The notes under the pieces were generated by a model. The model made no database searches, had not been told where the DNA came from, and saw only the letters and a program-made list of their open reading frames with translations. Positions 22,320 to 33,869 of a DNA stretch of 64,000 nt are shown here, in pieces. Made by a program: the position numbers and the translations under genes. Positions within the stretch are counted from its first letter, which is position 1; each line of letters opens with the position of its first letter. This DNA is from Chondrosia reniformis (Eukaryota; Porifera; Demospongiae; Chondrillida; Chondrillidae). Location: NCBI GenBank assembly GCA_947172415.1, contig OX359198.1, positions 2,511,401 to 2,575,400 of the forward strand, read 5' to 3'.

Positions 22320-22839
22320 CTTGGCTACACATCACGTGAGTGCATGATTAATAGACTTACATTACGTACGTACGTGTATTAGGTGTCAATGCCCACGTAC
22401 ATGTATGTGGTAGCCTTTTTCAATGGGAAATGGTCTGTTATCTATCTGTCCATTGTAACTTGCAATTGCTAGATGAACATTAAATTAATGAAAAGTCATG
22501 TGTGCATGTATTAAATTCCAAGGATCATGCAGATATATAAAGTACACCCTCTGTATAATTGTAACTAGACTATGCTTAGGATGCAGCATCTTCAAAGGAT
22601 CAACCTTAATTGGCTGCTCATTATGTGAGTAGGGATGTATCAGAGAATTGTAGGCTGCCTTAACAAAGTTGACAATATATCCTATACCACTCAAGTCATC
22701 CTAAGTGGAATTTATTTTCCAGAATATACACATATTTTCCAGGATGCAGATAATTGAAAGGTAAGAGCCTTACAAAAATTGACAAGCGGCAGATCTAGGG
22801 TGGTGCCTAGGGTACCAGTATACACTCCCAAACAATCTG

Positions 22840-23567
22840 ATTGTACACATCCTATAGGATTGGTGGGAACACTCTTGATCGTTGTAGGATATAATCAGGG
22901 TGTTCAATTTATACCTTCTTTAAATTGGGGGCTTCTCTGTCTACATATATATATGACAATGATCTATATACATAGCTACCAGTGAGTAGTCAGACGATGC
23001 CAAACATATATAGCAGCATGCAGATATTTTATATGCAGCTGAGGATTCCAACGAGGTGGAAACTGTTTTACAGGAAGATATGCTAAATGTTACTCAGCTG
23101 AGAACAGAGACTGATGGTGAATGTAAAGCAGACACGATTTCTAGATCTGCTAATACTTGGAGGAAGAGTAAGGGAGCTGAGCTGTGTACATACATACAAT
23201 ATGCCCTGCCAAGTAGTACCATATGAAGATCCTAGGTGTATATGAGGTTCAAATGTCAATCATCATCCGAGTCTTGTTGTCTTTGTTTTGTAATCTTTAA
23301 CACACCTTAGAGTAATTAGTGTGTGGGAAGCCTGATTTTGTACTCCCCCTCTAGGAGGGAAACAATTAACATCAATCCAGTGGTAGCACAGTTAACAATA
23401 TATATTATATATATTTCAATCATCACATGCATCTATTGCTCCCTCAGCGTGTATCTTAGTTTAATAAAACTACTCTACAGATCTATATATATACATGCAT
23501 ATACACACCTGCATGGTAGTGGTACATTATACTTTTTACAGTGTATATTGCTTACCTGCAAAGATTG
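22840..23567. other. Segment present in only one copy of the 20-24 kb tandem duplication
   Basis: Flanking sequence on both sides (ACTCCCAAACAATCTG and TTGAATTTAAAGCTGCATAT) is adjacent in the first copy near 21085 but separated by about 730 bp here. The segment has no convincing gene or inverted termini. Its short open frames (22779-22985, 23323-23568) show no recognisable motif. Confidence 0.6.
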
Positions 23568-23839
23568 AATTGAATTTAAAGCTGCATATACGTATGCCAA
23601 TGCCTAAAGTCAGCAAGGGCACACTATTAGCATATAAGAAGCTGTTATATACTGTTATATACTGTACAACTTTAGTCTGGACATTTTTATTATATTGTGT
23701 ATACAGTTGCTCGGTGATTATAAACTATAAATATTTGATTAGGTGAATAGATTACACTATATAAAATAAAAGTGGTAATGAATGGGATTATTAAGTTTTA
23801 ATAATTAAAATATTGAAAAACATGATGTCAGCTTGTTCA

Positions 23840-24122
23840 TTAACAAGATGCCAGGATACAGGTTTCAACATTACAAAGTTCACAATATGAACAAAGAAAC
23901 AGTCTTTCAGCACAATCAGTACAAGCATTGTAGCTCCCATCCAACAAAGGAGCAATATTCACTGCCCAATATTTAGCTTGTTTTGTCACCTTCCTTGGGA
24001 CTGGTATGTCAAGTGACTCCATGTACAAGCACAGAGCCAGTGCTGAGTTTAAAGGTGAATCTAGATCTTCATAAGTGATCTCATTCCAGTCAACTTTAAA
24101 TCTTTTATGGATTTCTTTAACT
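23840..24122 (-). pseudogene. Lysozyme-like fragment, truncated copy b
   Basis: Matches the C-terminal two thirds of the 21289-21633 frame (FKVDWNEITYEDLDSPL..., PRKVTKQAKYWAVN) with a few substitutions, then a different tail with extra cysteines. Homology stops abruptly near 24122, at AT-rich sequence just downstream of the gene R stop codon. This marks the edge of the tandem duplication. Confidence 0.5.
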
Positions 24123-24287
24123 TTAAATTAATAAATTAAGCACCAACGGATTATATTTACAAATTAATCATTTAATAAAAACTAGGACACAAGCAAAATA
24201 TAATATAATAATAGTTAGTTAACAAAAGCTAACATTCATGCATGCAATTTTTGAATTAAAACAAGACCCATGCACAGAATAATTGCT

Positions 24288-24601
24288 TTAGATTGATTTT
24301 AAAAATTTGTCAATTCTCTTTACCAATTCTCTGTGAGGAGCATGTTCCTCATCTCTGGTAAGTGATTCTGACAGTGCCTTCAGCTTACTGATACTTGGCT
24401 CACTGTCCAACAAGATAAACAGTTCAGTATTGGCAGCACTTAGAGGTGAACTGGGAGCCATCTTGCACAGGTCTTTGGGACCTATAACTCCATTTAGGCG
24501 AAGTGAAGTGGAGATTCTCCGAACATCACATTTTGAATGAAAGTAATCATGGAAAGGGATGCTGCACAGGAATGACCTTATCCTCTCATTGAGGACGTCA
24601 C
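24288..24601 (-). CDS. Gene R terminal exon: second CARD/death-fold-like domain
   Basis: Acceptor TTGTTGCAG; the exon begins with the last two bases of a Gly codon (phase 1 match to the exon at 24831) and encodes about 103 residues to TAA at 24288-24290. The sequence is helical throughout: DVLNERIRSFLCSIPFHDYF, RRISTSLRLNGVIGPKDLCK, NTELFILLDSEPSISKLKAL, ending LVKRIDKFLKSI. Alternating amphipathic helices with no Gly-rich loops suggest a six-helix death-superfamily fold; CARD is the best guess. It would act as an adaptor-recruiting module at the C-terminus. Confidence 0.65.
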
Positions 24602-24830
24602 CTGCAACAAGACCATATACACTGTAAAACAAAGAGGCAATAAAAACAGTGCTTCCTCACTTATCCCAACACCTCGGGACAAATGGTCAATAAAAGGTGT
24701 TTGGATAAGAGAAAAAGTCCGGACAAGTGAAGCAACCTGTAATTAATATTATTGAGGTTCTGGTTAATTGAGGTATGGCTAATTGAGGAAGCACTGTAGT
24801 TGTATGTTTGATATATTACAAATGTCTTAC

Positions 24831-25247
24831 CAGTGTCAGGTGATTGACTGACATCTTTAAGGTGACTCTGTTCAGACAGAGTGCTCTGTATAGAACTGGT
24901 AGTACTAGAGTCTGCAGTACCGATTTGATCCAGCAAGGCTCTGCCTACCTCTCTGTGCACTTCATTACAGAGCTTCTCTGAAGTGTCCACTAGCAGTTGG
25001 GAAAACTGCTTTAAGATTGAGATTGTACTGTTAGCAATCAAATGGTCTATATACAATCTGTTTGAATCTTCACAGGTTGTGGCATTCTCTATTTTCTCTT
25101 TCAAAGTCTTGTCAATCATGTTCCTCTCATACAAATGATCACACAATTGTGTCAGGCTTAATTCTTTCAAGAGGTGTGTGTACTTTGGTTTGATAATGCT
25201 CTCAACTGAAGCTGCAGAGCTCTTGGTTGACATAGGTTGACAGTCAC
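24831..25247 (-). CDS. Gene R exon: first CARD-like domain
   Basis: Acceptor ACAGCAG, donor CTG|GTAAGA. It starts with two bases and ends with one, which matches both neighbours. It encodes about 139 residues: a Ser-rich lead, then helices YTHLLKELSLTQLCDHLYER, IDKTLKEKIENATTCEDSNR, STISILKQFSQLLVDTSEKL, NEVHREVGRALLDQ, then a Ser/Thr-rich tail. The LxxxLxLxxLCDxLxE...IDxxLxEKIExxxT pattern looks CARD-like: a kinked first helix followed by a charged second. It is separated by a flexible linker from the second domain. Confidence 0.65.
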
Positions 25248-25506
25248 CTGCTGTAATAGCATATATAGATATCTTATGATGGTACGTATAAATATGCAAT
25301 CATTTTAACTAACTTTTGACTTTGATTGGGTAAGTTGAGTCTGTTAAGCTTTCTCTACTTTGTTTTGGAACTTCTCTCTCTTCCAGAACCCAATATTTCT
25401 CCTTGCTTGAGGAACATGACTTTAGTGAGAGCTACAAAATGATTTATAAAAGGTAATAGATTACATATACACACAATGTGACCACGTGTGACTCACCATG
25501 ACTCAC

Positions 25507-27688
25507 TTTCGGTAGGCTGACACCACATTTTCCTTCTAGTATCAAATTTGCATGGTAGACCTTTCGGTCTGGAACATCTGAGAGAGACACCATCACTGGC
25601 TTCAGACAGGGTTGCCAAGTGTGGGATCCCCTTGCCACAGTTGCAACAAAAACCAACATGGAGGTTGACCTTTTTCAGGAATTCCTCACCTAGAAATTTG
25701 CGGCTCACTTTATTTATTCCCACTTCCAGGTCACTCTTGATTGCTTTGCAACTAACATGTAGTTGCTTCAAGTGGTCAGCATGGCTACCTTTGGTAAGGG
25801 CATATTCGCTGCAGGAGAGAGCCACCTCAATCCTTCCAGGCTTTTCCATTAGGTACACTTCCAGATTACCATGCACGTAATGGATACTTGATCTATCTGA
25901 TTCCTCAGGACTGGATTCCCACCCATCCTTGTCTGCTAAATCAACTGCCAATTTACAGAAAACACCTCGAGGGAGATCCAGCAGATTTTTGGCAAACTTT
26001 TCCTGCTTAAAATTGAATGCAAAACAGATATTTTCCACTATAGGCAAATCTGGAACTGGAGTGGTACCATAAGGCAGGACTATGGGGAGGAAGTACACTC
26101 CTGGCTGTACTTTAGCTGAGAGATTCACAAAATGGAGAACTTCCAAAAGCCATTCACTTGGGATATCTGGTCTGATCCCTACTTCTGCAAACAGATCTTC
26201 ATGATCTTCCATCTTGATGATCCCCGTCTGCTTATATCGTCTTGTAGCTTTAGCTACTGGAAATTCTGGATGATACTGGATTGCAAGGAGCTTTGAAATC
26301 TCCTTATAGAGATTTGTAGCATTGGTACACACCCAATTGGACTCGGGGGAACCTTTTAGCTCAAAATAGGCAAAGAAGCCAAAGAGATGAAACAAGCGAA
26401 GCATGGCTGGGAACTGCCGATCTGCCAAGTCCCTGTCAATATATTTGCTGTCAAGACAAAATTCCAGTAAATCATCATATCTCAGAAGGATTTGAGGGAT
26501 TTTCTTAGTGATAAGTTCCAAGAGAAACCACATTACTGGCATTTTCAGCTGCACACATCCTTTTTTTGAAGAAATAAGGGAGCGTAGCTTGTTGAGGTAA
26601 TCCTGATCCTTTTTGAGGTCTGACTCATTCGTGATATTCTGGTACATCAGGTTGTTGACAAGGAAGGCTACATTCTCTGGATCACACACAAGGTGCTCAT
26701 GGTATGGCTTATCTTCAAGACCTTTTAACTGAGCCTTAATCTTCTCTAGAGCTTCTCTGTGATTCGGCATAGCCAACAAAGCATCCTTAAATGTGGCCAC
26801 AAGAAATATCTGAAGATTTGGCAACTTTACTTCAGAGGGTAGCTCTGGTTGCCTTAGTGATGTAACATAGATACTAGATAGCGAGTGTTGCATCATATCC
26901 CAAACACTCTCGGAACATGGAAGTGACTCACAGGTCTGGCTGTCTGGTCGGTAGGTGAGCTCCACTGGTTGGCTGAGCTCTTTAGAAGAATTGAACACTT
27001 GAATGTAAGTAGCTGGCAATGTGAGCAGAAATGGAAGGGAATCTTGAAATGTTGGCTGTCCTCCAGTGTCCAAGAGGTGAACAAATGTCTTTTCCTTCAA
27101 CTTCAATTCTTCCAGATTTGTATTCTGCAATACTTCTTCACGAGCTTTGATCAGACTAGCCTTTGCTTTGCTAGCTTCATCAAGTGGGCTACAAACAGGT
27201 GTGGCCATTGGAGGGGGTGTATCCTCTTTGGTAGGTGTGACACTAGATGTGTCAGTTGGAATTGAGGACTTCAAGTGAGGAGGTACTTCCACTTCAGCAG
27301 GGAGCAAATCTAGCTTCTCCACGATTTCATTTTCTTCTGCTAAACTGCCATGATCTCCTGGATCGCTAATGACAGGGTATGCCTCCTTCTTATCATATTC
27401 CTTTTCCTGGACTATTCTACGAATTGAGCCCTCCATTTTGGAATCTGTGACTAAGGTCCACACAGAGGACCCTTCTTCCACCAGGAACTGTTCTGAGGTG
27501 ACGGCTACCACTTCAGGTCTCTCAAGCACTCCGGTACTTGTGTCGATCTCTTGTGACTGGTTGTACACCAGAAGGTACTTCAAACAGGTCTTCCCCACAG
27601 CAGAGGAGCCTATGAGGACACATCTGACCACATTCACAGAAACAGATCCATGTTTAGCAATGGCTTCTAGGTAGGGCTCGAGCCAGGA
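25507..27688 (-). CDS. Gene R exon: ROCO (Roc-COR) GTPase module
   Basis: One 2,182-bp exon (acceptor TTTTTTTATAG, donor AAA|GTGAGT in phase 1) encodes 727 residues. Motifs by exon residue: P-loop GSSAVGKT at 27-34; switch-2/Walker B DTGGQ at 207-211; a degenerate G4, FLVATFKDA, near 295-303 (TFKD for NKxD). COR-like region about 380-580, with LLELITKKIPQILLRYDDLL and MLRLFHLFGFFAYFE. Cys cluster CCNCG near 681-685, with further Cys near 705 and 713, possibly metal binding. An acidic, Pro/Thr-rich insert of about 110 residues separates P-loop and DTGGQ. ROCO proteins couple GTP binding to dimerisation through COR; here it would relay ankyrin-ligand binding to the C-terminal CARD-like domains. 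Start: no ATG is needed because the exon is internal; upstream frame SWLEPYLEAIAK is open to the acceptor. Confidence 0.8.
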
Positions 27689-28385
27689 CTATAAAAAAAG
27701 TTTTAAAATGATGACTGCCAGCTACACATGCACAAGTGTGTAGTTACTTATCTTTGGAGAACAAATCAGTATACAGACAGCAAGTAGCACACAATAGCCT
27801 GAAAAACTTTAATTTATTAATTATTTCATTCATTTATAAGATTATTCTTATTGTATAAAATATTCGGATTGTTTTAACTGTCATAGTCTTAAGAGGCCAA
27901 CCATAATTAGCTTCCTATGCTGTACATCAAGGCAATATAATAATTGTTGTCTCTCAAAAATGTATAAATTCACCTTCACTACCCTTTGACATTGGAAGTG
28001 GATTAAACAATTTATTTACATGCATAGGAAACTAAGCATACTCATGAAGTTCTCCACTAGTTTCAAATGACCTACTAACTTATCCTGAAAGAGACGTACC
28101 CTAAGTACCGCCCCTTCCTGGATAAATAGACATTTCTATCAGCAAATCCCAGTTTATAACTAAGGTGAAAATTCTTCAATGGGAGAGGCAAAACTGAGGT
28201 TCCAAGTAGCAGGGGCAAGCACGGAAGTAGAAGAAGGCTATGAAAACCTAATCACCTAGTAGGTAACTGTTATAAGTTGACTATTCATATATATATATAT
28301 TATATAGACATCATTCTTATTGAATTCGAAAAAAGAAAAGGGAAGCTATGGGAGTCAAATACCTTCCCCCCTTAAATTAACTTAC

Positions 28386-28460
28386 TGGAAGAGACTGATT
28401 TGCACCATAGCTATCATTCTCCACAATGTTTTCCTTATCTGTATCACTGTCTTCTTCATG
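28386..28460 (-). CDS. Gene R exon: acidic linker
   Basis: A 25-codon phase-0 exon (CTCCAG acceptor, CCA|GTAAGT donor): HEEDSDTDKENIVEND..., highly acidic and low in hydrophobics. It links the ankyrin part to the ROCO exon and is probably disordered. Confidence 0.75.
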
Positions 28461-28624
28461 CTGGAGAAGGAAATATATATCGTATATAAAAGTGTAAAAA
28501 CCAATGATGCACTTTAAGATTAGAAATCAGGCAGATTGTTATACAGTTATATATATACAAGTATGTATAGCAGAGACATACATAACTAGTACGTAGGTAT
28601 TCGGTGAAAAAATTCATTGCATAC

Positions 28625-28768
28625 TTCAGTCCCTTTGGAAGGCACTTTTGAAGATACTCTGTTCTTCACATTTTGATCAATATCCGGCTCTACCTTCTCC
28701 TGTTCTTTATTGCCCTTGTCAGCTGCTGCTTGTAATACTTGAAGAAGTTCCATATTTTCAGGCTGATT
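28625..28768 (-). CDS. Gene R exon: helical/charged linker
   Basis: A 48-codon phase-0 exon (TCTTTAG acceptor, GAA|GTATGC donor): NQPENMELLQVLQAAADKGN, then a Lys/Glu-rich stretch to VPSKGTE. The first half finishes the last ankyrin repeat (ALDLAAK + NQPENMELLQVL); the rest looks like a charged spacer. Confidence 0.78.
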
Positions 28769-29205
28769 CTAAAGACAAATTCATTTGATAGTCAATTGTA
28801 ATTATTTACAGTATTCAAATACAATATCATCAATATTTCAATAAACTTCAATAAGTATGTATATACATAGGCAGTTACTGCATAATTAATTTAAATTGCT
28901 GAATACATTTGTTAATTTACCAGTTATATGTTGTTGCATATTTCATTAGAAATTTGTTGGTACATTTGTATGTATAATAAATTTTAATCTACACTTGTAT
29001 GTATTATGAAATTTATAATATTTAAAATTAGTTTGCTAAAACTATAATAGAACAATAAATGAGAACACAACTGCCATATTACTGTCTCAAATAGTAAAAT
29101 AATCAATTTATTTTGTAACATTTATTTACTGAATTTATTGAGAGACAGCACCAGCTCGTCTCAAAAGATAACATGTATAACATGTAAGAAATATAATCTA
29201 CGTAC

Positions 29206-29274
29206 CTTGGCAGCCAGATCTAATGCAGTGTATCCCTTTTTGTTTTTAGTTGTTACATCAGCTCCTCCCTTTAT
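29206..29274 (-). CDS. Gene R exon: ankyrin repeat
   Basis: A 23-codon phase-0 exon: IKGGADVTTKNKKGYTALDLAAK, consisting of the loop and next helix start of canonical ankyrin repeats (GADVTTKNKKGYTALDLA). Acceptor TTACAG, donor AAG|GTACGT. Confidence 0.85.
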
Positions 29275-29366
29275 CTGTAAGTACATATTACATGAGGAAC
29301 TTTAGAAACATATACGTACACATACGTATGCACAGTAACTCTTGATTCATGTTTTTCACTGCTCAC

Positions 29367-29486
29367 CAATTCTTGGCAGACTGCTGTATCACCTCTATGT
29401 ATTGCTTGATGCAGTGGTGTTTTCCTTTGTTTATTCTTAAGATCTATATTAGCACCATTATTATGCAACAATTCAACAACATTGTG
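29367..29486 (-). CDS. Gene R exon: ankyrin repeats
   Basis: A 40-codon phase-0 exon: HNVVELLHNNGANIDLKNKQ, then TPLHQAIHRGDTAVCQEL. It completes the repeat opened by exon 32141-32209 (TPLHCAGN + HNVVELLHNNGANI) and contains a full TPLH helix pair. Acceptor TTTATTTAG, donor TTG|GTGAGC. It is read either from 32141 or from the alternative first exon at 29659. Confidence 0.87.
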
Positions 29487-29658
29487 CTAAATAAAAAAAT
29501 ATGAAGTCAGTTTAACAATGGTAATGCTTGCAAAATCAACATAGATCATACCACAAAGTTTGTGTCTATTTTATCCCTGCTGATTATTTTGCAAAATCTC
29601 AAATTTCAGGCCATTTCAGAAGGATTTAGTTCAAATTAGTTGCCAAAGTCACACATAC

Positions 29659-29760
29659 CTTAATGAGTGACAGAGATCGAATTTGACAAGCCATTGTTTG
29701 ATGAACATTTGTTAAGTCAGTGGTGATAACACAATTATTATCTGTAGCAATGTCTGACAT
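29659..29760 (-). CDS. Candidate alternative first exon of gene R
   Basis: ATG at 29760 opens 34 codons, MSDIATDNNCVITTDL then ACQIRSLSLIK, to a good donor AAG|GTATGT in phase 0. This fits exon 29367-29486. A TAA lies in frame 9 bp upstream of the ATG. It cannot be an internal exon after 32141-32209, because phase-0 entry at the nearby AG would meet TGA at once. It therefore looks like a separate promoter or start giving a short isoform: few ankyrins, ROCO and CARDs. No RNA evidence is available. Confidence 0.5.
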
Positions 29761-30339
29761 CAAATCTGTTTAATAAAAATCAACACCCCAAACAACCGAT
29801 TGCTGACGATTAACAAACACTATTAATACTTGTGTATTTGGCTTTGAAATTATTACCACTTCAAGAAGTGTTAATAACTTCAAAGCCAAATACAAATTGA
29901 GAGCGAATTTCGATCGTAATTCGTCCCTAACTCGCACGAATAATCTTTGACATTTTATCGTATCATGTTGTGTAACGCTTAACCTGCATTTAAGTACTAT
30001 TGCATACTAAGCAACAACCTTGGACTACACGTATCGACATATAAATTAAGTGTTATAATAGTTGCATATGTACATGTATTATGAATGATGGGAGTTAATT
30101 GCACTTGGCCTGTGCAATGGCTATGACGATAAGTAAAAAAAGGTATTACATGTATTTTAAAATATTAAATTGGCAACCAGTGATCTTGAATGACTGTGAA
30201 GCGATCACTGCTTGCCAATATAATAGGACTACCGTCCCCAGCCAAGATTAGACCTAGGTCACTTGGCTGGTTGGCGTAATACTTTCAAGTAATTATTTTT
30301 CTGTTTATATATCGGTCTATATCAGACAGTATGGTAGTA

Positions 30340-31300
30340 CTCTCTAAGTAGGAATGGTCGAACAAATATGGCCGCCCTATCCAATGTATTAGCAAGCAGC
30401 ACCTCATAAATCACCAACGAAGCGATTTTTGGTTATATTCGGTTATTAGCAGCCATTAATACATGTTTTTCTAAATGCCAAAATATGTTTCGACACTCTA
30501 CACGTACTACAGCATTCAAAAAATGGCTAACCAGGAATAGGCACATTTCCAAAATTCCATTTTTCTTCTTTTATTGAATGGACTACTGCTAATATGCGAA
30601 CTTATGCGGACACGTAACAGTTATAAATCGTCATAAATATTTCCGAACAAGGGAATAGCCAGCCTAAGTCCGGAAGCATGTTAATTGTGAAAAGCAAACA
30701 TTGTGGTCTTCTCGGCTACCATTTTTAAATAAGAGTTTCGGCATATTTCTCTTGTCTGAGAGGTTTTTGCGAAACTTTCGCCAAGAAAACTTTCAAATCA
30801 ATTTAAAACAAGTAATGTTAAGAAGAAAAAAGGGAAAAAAAAGTAAAAAAACATTTACAAAAATGATGTTAGACGTAGGAATGGCAGTGTTCACTAATAC
30901 ATCTGCAAAAAGTATCGAAACAAGACAAGAGCATTCTATGAAGTCGTCAGTGTTTAAGCAAAAACAACCAGACGCTAGCAGAGCCATCCTGAAAGTCTCG
31001 CCAAAATAACAGTAAAAAGCAACGGAGTATATATCACTTATACCACTTCTGTGTTTGGGCGCACCATTCCTACTTCAGTTTGCATAGCGTGCCCAAACAC
31101 AGAAGTGTATGGTTAAATGACTTAAATTTCAGTATATATGCAAATTCTGTATGATTTGCCTTATCATATAATCAGTGTATTGTTTCAATACTTTTTAGAG
31201 ATGTATTAGTGAACACTGCCATTCCTACTTCTAACATCATTTTTGTAAATGTTTCTATTTATATATCTTTCCATAACATGAAGCAATACAACAGAATCAG
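30340..31300. mobile_element. Foldback/MITE-family element in gene R intron
   Basis: It starts near an AGTATGGTAGTACTCT palindrome. It shares the GGCCGCCCTATCCAATG, AGCGATTTTTGGTTATATTCGG and CCCTTGTTCGGAAATATT-type segments with the copy at 1-719, in reverse orientation. A central hairpin at 31045-31108 pairs CACTTCTGTGTTTGGGCGCA with TGCCCAAACACAGAAGTG. A second, shorter relative follows at 31310-31720. The plus-strand open frame 30701-31009 is Lys-rich low-complexity translation of this repeat. Confidence 0.6.
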
Positions 31301-32140
31301 CAAATGAAAACAATATAGGAGTATCAGAGAGTATAGCAGTACTCTCTAGTTGGGTTGGCTGAGAAAACACGGTCAGCCTATTCAATGTTTAATCGATTAA
31401 CACCTAATAAATCAACAATGATTTTATTTTTGGTTATATTCAACTATATGAAGTTGTTTATGTATACTGTTCAAAATACCAAAACAAGTTGGGATAGTAG
31501 TTAATCAGCAATATGCCCAATTTCCAAAATTCATTTTTTCAAACGAACTAGTGCTAACATGTGAACTTACGCTGGCAGATAAAAGTTCTAAATCGTCATT
31601 AATGTTTTCAAACTAGGGAGTATAGGCTACCCTTGAAAGTGCTTTCTATATGAAGCAAGCAAATTTGTGGTCTTTTAGGCCATCGTTTTAGATATACTTC
31701 CTGTGTTATCTAATCGCTACTTCAAAGAACTGTCAGGGTATATATACATACATGTGTATGACCTGCATAAAGTTTATATAGCCCATACAACCTAAATATA
31801 AAATTTTGAATTTTTGAATAAAACTTTACAATTAAGAGAGAGCCAAAGATCTAAGGATTTAAAGAAGAGCTTCTAATAAGACTTGCAAAATCAATGATGA
31901 AGGTTGCTATTCCCAGAAACAGTGGTTTGTTCCAGTGGAGCAGAAATAGGAGAAAAAGACTCTTGTCTCCTCATCTAAAGTTCTCACTAGGTTTAGTTCT
32001 CTATAGGCCTTTTTACTGCATATTTCGATTTAGAATTCCTTTCTGCATGCATGCTTCACTGTATAACAATTGACACTCAAAGGGGATGTAGTAAATGAAG
32101 CTATTGGTGGGAACTATAAATAATAAAATTTTCTCCTTAC

Positions 32141-32209
32141 ATTTCCAGCACAGTGAAGAGGTGTCCAACCTCTATCATCTTTCAGGTTAACCTTGCAACC
32201 TTCATTTAA
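32141..32209 (-). CDS. Gene R exon: ankyrin repeat
   Basis: A 23-codon phase-0 exon, LNEGCKVNLKDDRGWTPLHC then AGN, with acceptor TACATAG and donor AAT|GTAAGG. It is the loop of one ankyrin repeat and the TPLH start of the next. It continues directly into exon 29367-29486. Confidence 0.83.
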
Positions 32210-32309
32210 CTATGTATAAATATGAGACCAAATGATATTGGTATACCAATAGTGCATTGAACAGTTCAAAAACTATAAATATGAACATATAATATCTTTT
32301 GATTCTTAC

Positions 32310-32441
32310 CAGACTGGTACATAAATCAATAGCTCCACCTAAAGAAGCTACATGAAGAAGGGTCATCCCATGTTCAAACAGTTTAGACTTCAAATCTGAA
32401 ATGTGGCAACGGTCAAGCAGTAACTTGATAGTACTCCTTTG
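32310..32441 (-). CDS. Gene R exon: junction between A/B array and terminal ankyrins
   Basis: A 44-codon phase-0 exon: QRSTIKLLLDRCHISDLKSK, then GMTLLHVASLGGAIDLCTSL. It begins in the middle of an ankyrin repeat. It pairs with the TPLDVAVFTK end of A exon 38934-39137 to give a complete repeat, which is the main argument that the array and the ROCO part are one gene. Acceptor TTTATAG, donor CTG|GTAAGA. Confidence 0.8.
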
Positions 32442-33239
32442 CTATAAATGTATAAAATAAGAAAAAAATGAGATTTACATAATTTACATAATTTGTATCT
32501 ATCAATATTTATGTATGTAATCTGTGATTTGAAATGAACATAATATCCTTTAAAATGAAACTAACTCATTAATATCATTAATGCTTCATTACGTATGCAT
32601 ATGTATATACCCAGAGGCAAGACTATAACTGATTTACGTATACACCATTGCCACAGATCCAAAAGGCCAAAAATGAGAAATGTGTTGAATGTGCTTCAAG
32701 GACTAAAGAAATTGCCAACAGCAAAGAAAACAAATGCGTAAGATTCACTTCACTACTTGCTTAAATATGCTCACGCTGTATGTCCTATTAATCAGTAAAT
32801 CATGCTGTATGTTGTAGATAATGCCCCAATATCAGCTTCTTGCTGTGGCAATGGGGTATAAGTAATAGTTATAACTCAGAGGCAAGGACTATAGCCAAAA
32901 TAAAATACAAGGCTTCGTAATTACATATTGACAAAAGTCAGAGGTAATGGCTATAATTGATTTGCAACTGCATTTGAGAATACTAGGATTAAAATGTCTA
33001 ATAGGAAAGGGATTTCATGAAATTGGTTTCAGGGACTAAAGAAATCACTGGTAACTACAGTGCTCCCAAAAATTTTAAAAAAGTGCCAGGACACTTTGTC
33101 TGGACAATGTCACACTTGACCAGATATTCACTGGACATTTTGTATGGACAATGTCACATTTGACAAAATGCTCACAGATTTTGACTAGATGTGCAAATTT
33201 CAATGAATAAATCCATAACAATCCAACCTTAAGATAATC

Positions 33240-33740
33240 AGAGAGTACGGTAGTAATATCCTAAAATGAATGTTAAAGAATAGTAGAAAACATACTTGAC
33301 AAAATTTGGGATCTTTTTAAATGCCATTTTTTAATTTAGAGCTCTTGATAATAAGAAAAAAGGGGCAATACAAGTTACATAAAAACATTTAAAAATGAAG
33401 TTAAAAGTAGGGATGGCACTATAACAGTGATTGGCACATCTAGAAAAAGGTAACGAAACAAGACAGTGATCATATGGTAAGGTTAACGTTGCAGAAGTGG
33501 CATACTGAAACTTAACTTCTATGTTTGGGCGCATCGATCCCTACTTCTACTATATCCATGATGCGCCCAAACATAGAAGTGATGTGTATAGTTAAGTTTC
33601 AGTATGCCACTTCTGCAACGCTAGCCTTACCATATGATCACTGTCTTGTTTCGTTTACTTTTCTAGATGTGCCAATCACTGTTATAGTGCCATCCCTACT
33701 TTTAACTTCATTTTTGAATGTTTTCATTTAACTTGTAATA
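33240..33740. mobile_element. Large palindromic (foldback) element
   Basis: Arms of about 160-170 bp (33370-33532 and 33559-33738) are inverted copies around a short centre, CGATCCCTACTTCTACTATA. The inner arms pair ATGTTTGGGCGCAT with ATGCGCCCAAACAT. Both arms therefore encode the same spurious MRPNIEV... peptide on opposite strands (33331-33534 minus, 33525-33731 plus). The outer left end GAGAGTACGGTAGTA belongs to the same family as 48280 and 56930. Confidence 0.8.
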
Positions 33741-33869
33741 CTACAATTTATGTGAAAAAGTACTAACACAACGAATACCAAACCATGCAATTGCAAGCAA
33801 TCAGTGGTTTAACACCTTTTGTTATCATTTAATGAAAAAGTGTTAAACCATTATTATATAATTAACTTG

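Noticed and set aside
25548..25880. Plus-strand 110-codon frame, and 26969-27265, 27369-27674
   Set aside because: Antisense shadows of the ROCO exon with no recognisable motif.
30701..31009. Plus-strand 102-codon Lys-rich frame
   Set aside because: Translation of a foldback-family repeat; homologous sequence elsewhere is not open.
33331..33731. Matching MRPNIEV... frames on both strands
   Set aside because: Artefact of palindromic arms; the same sequence is read from either side.
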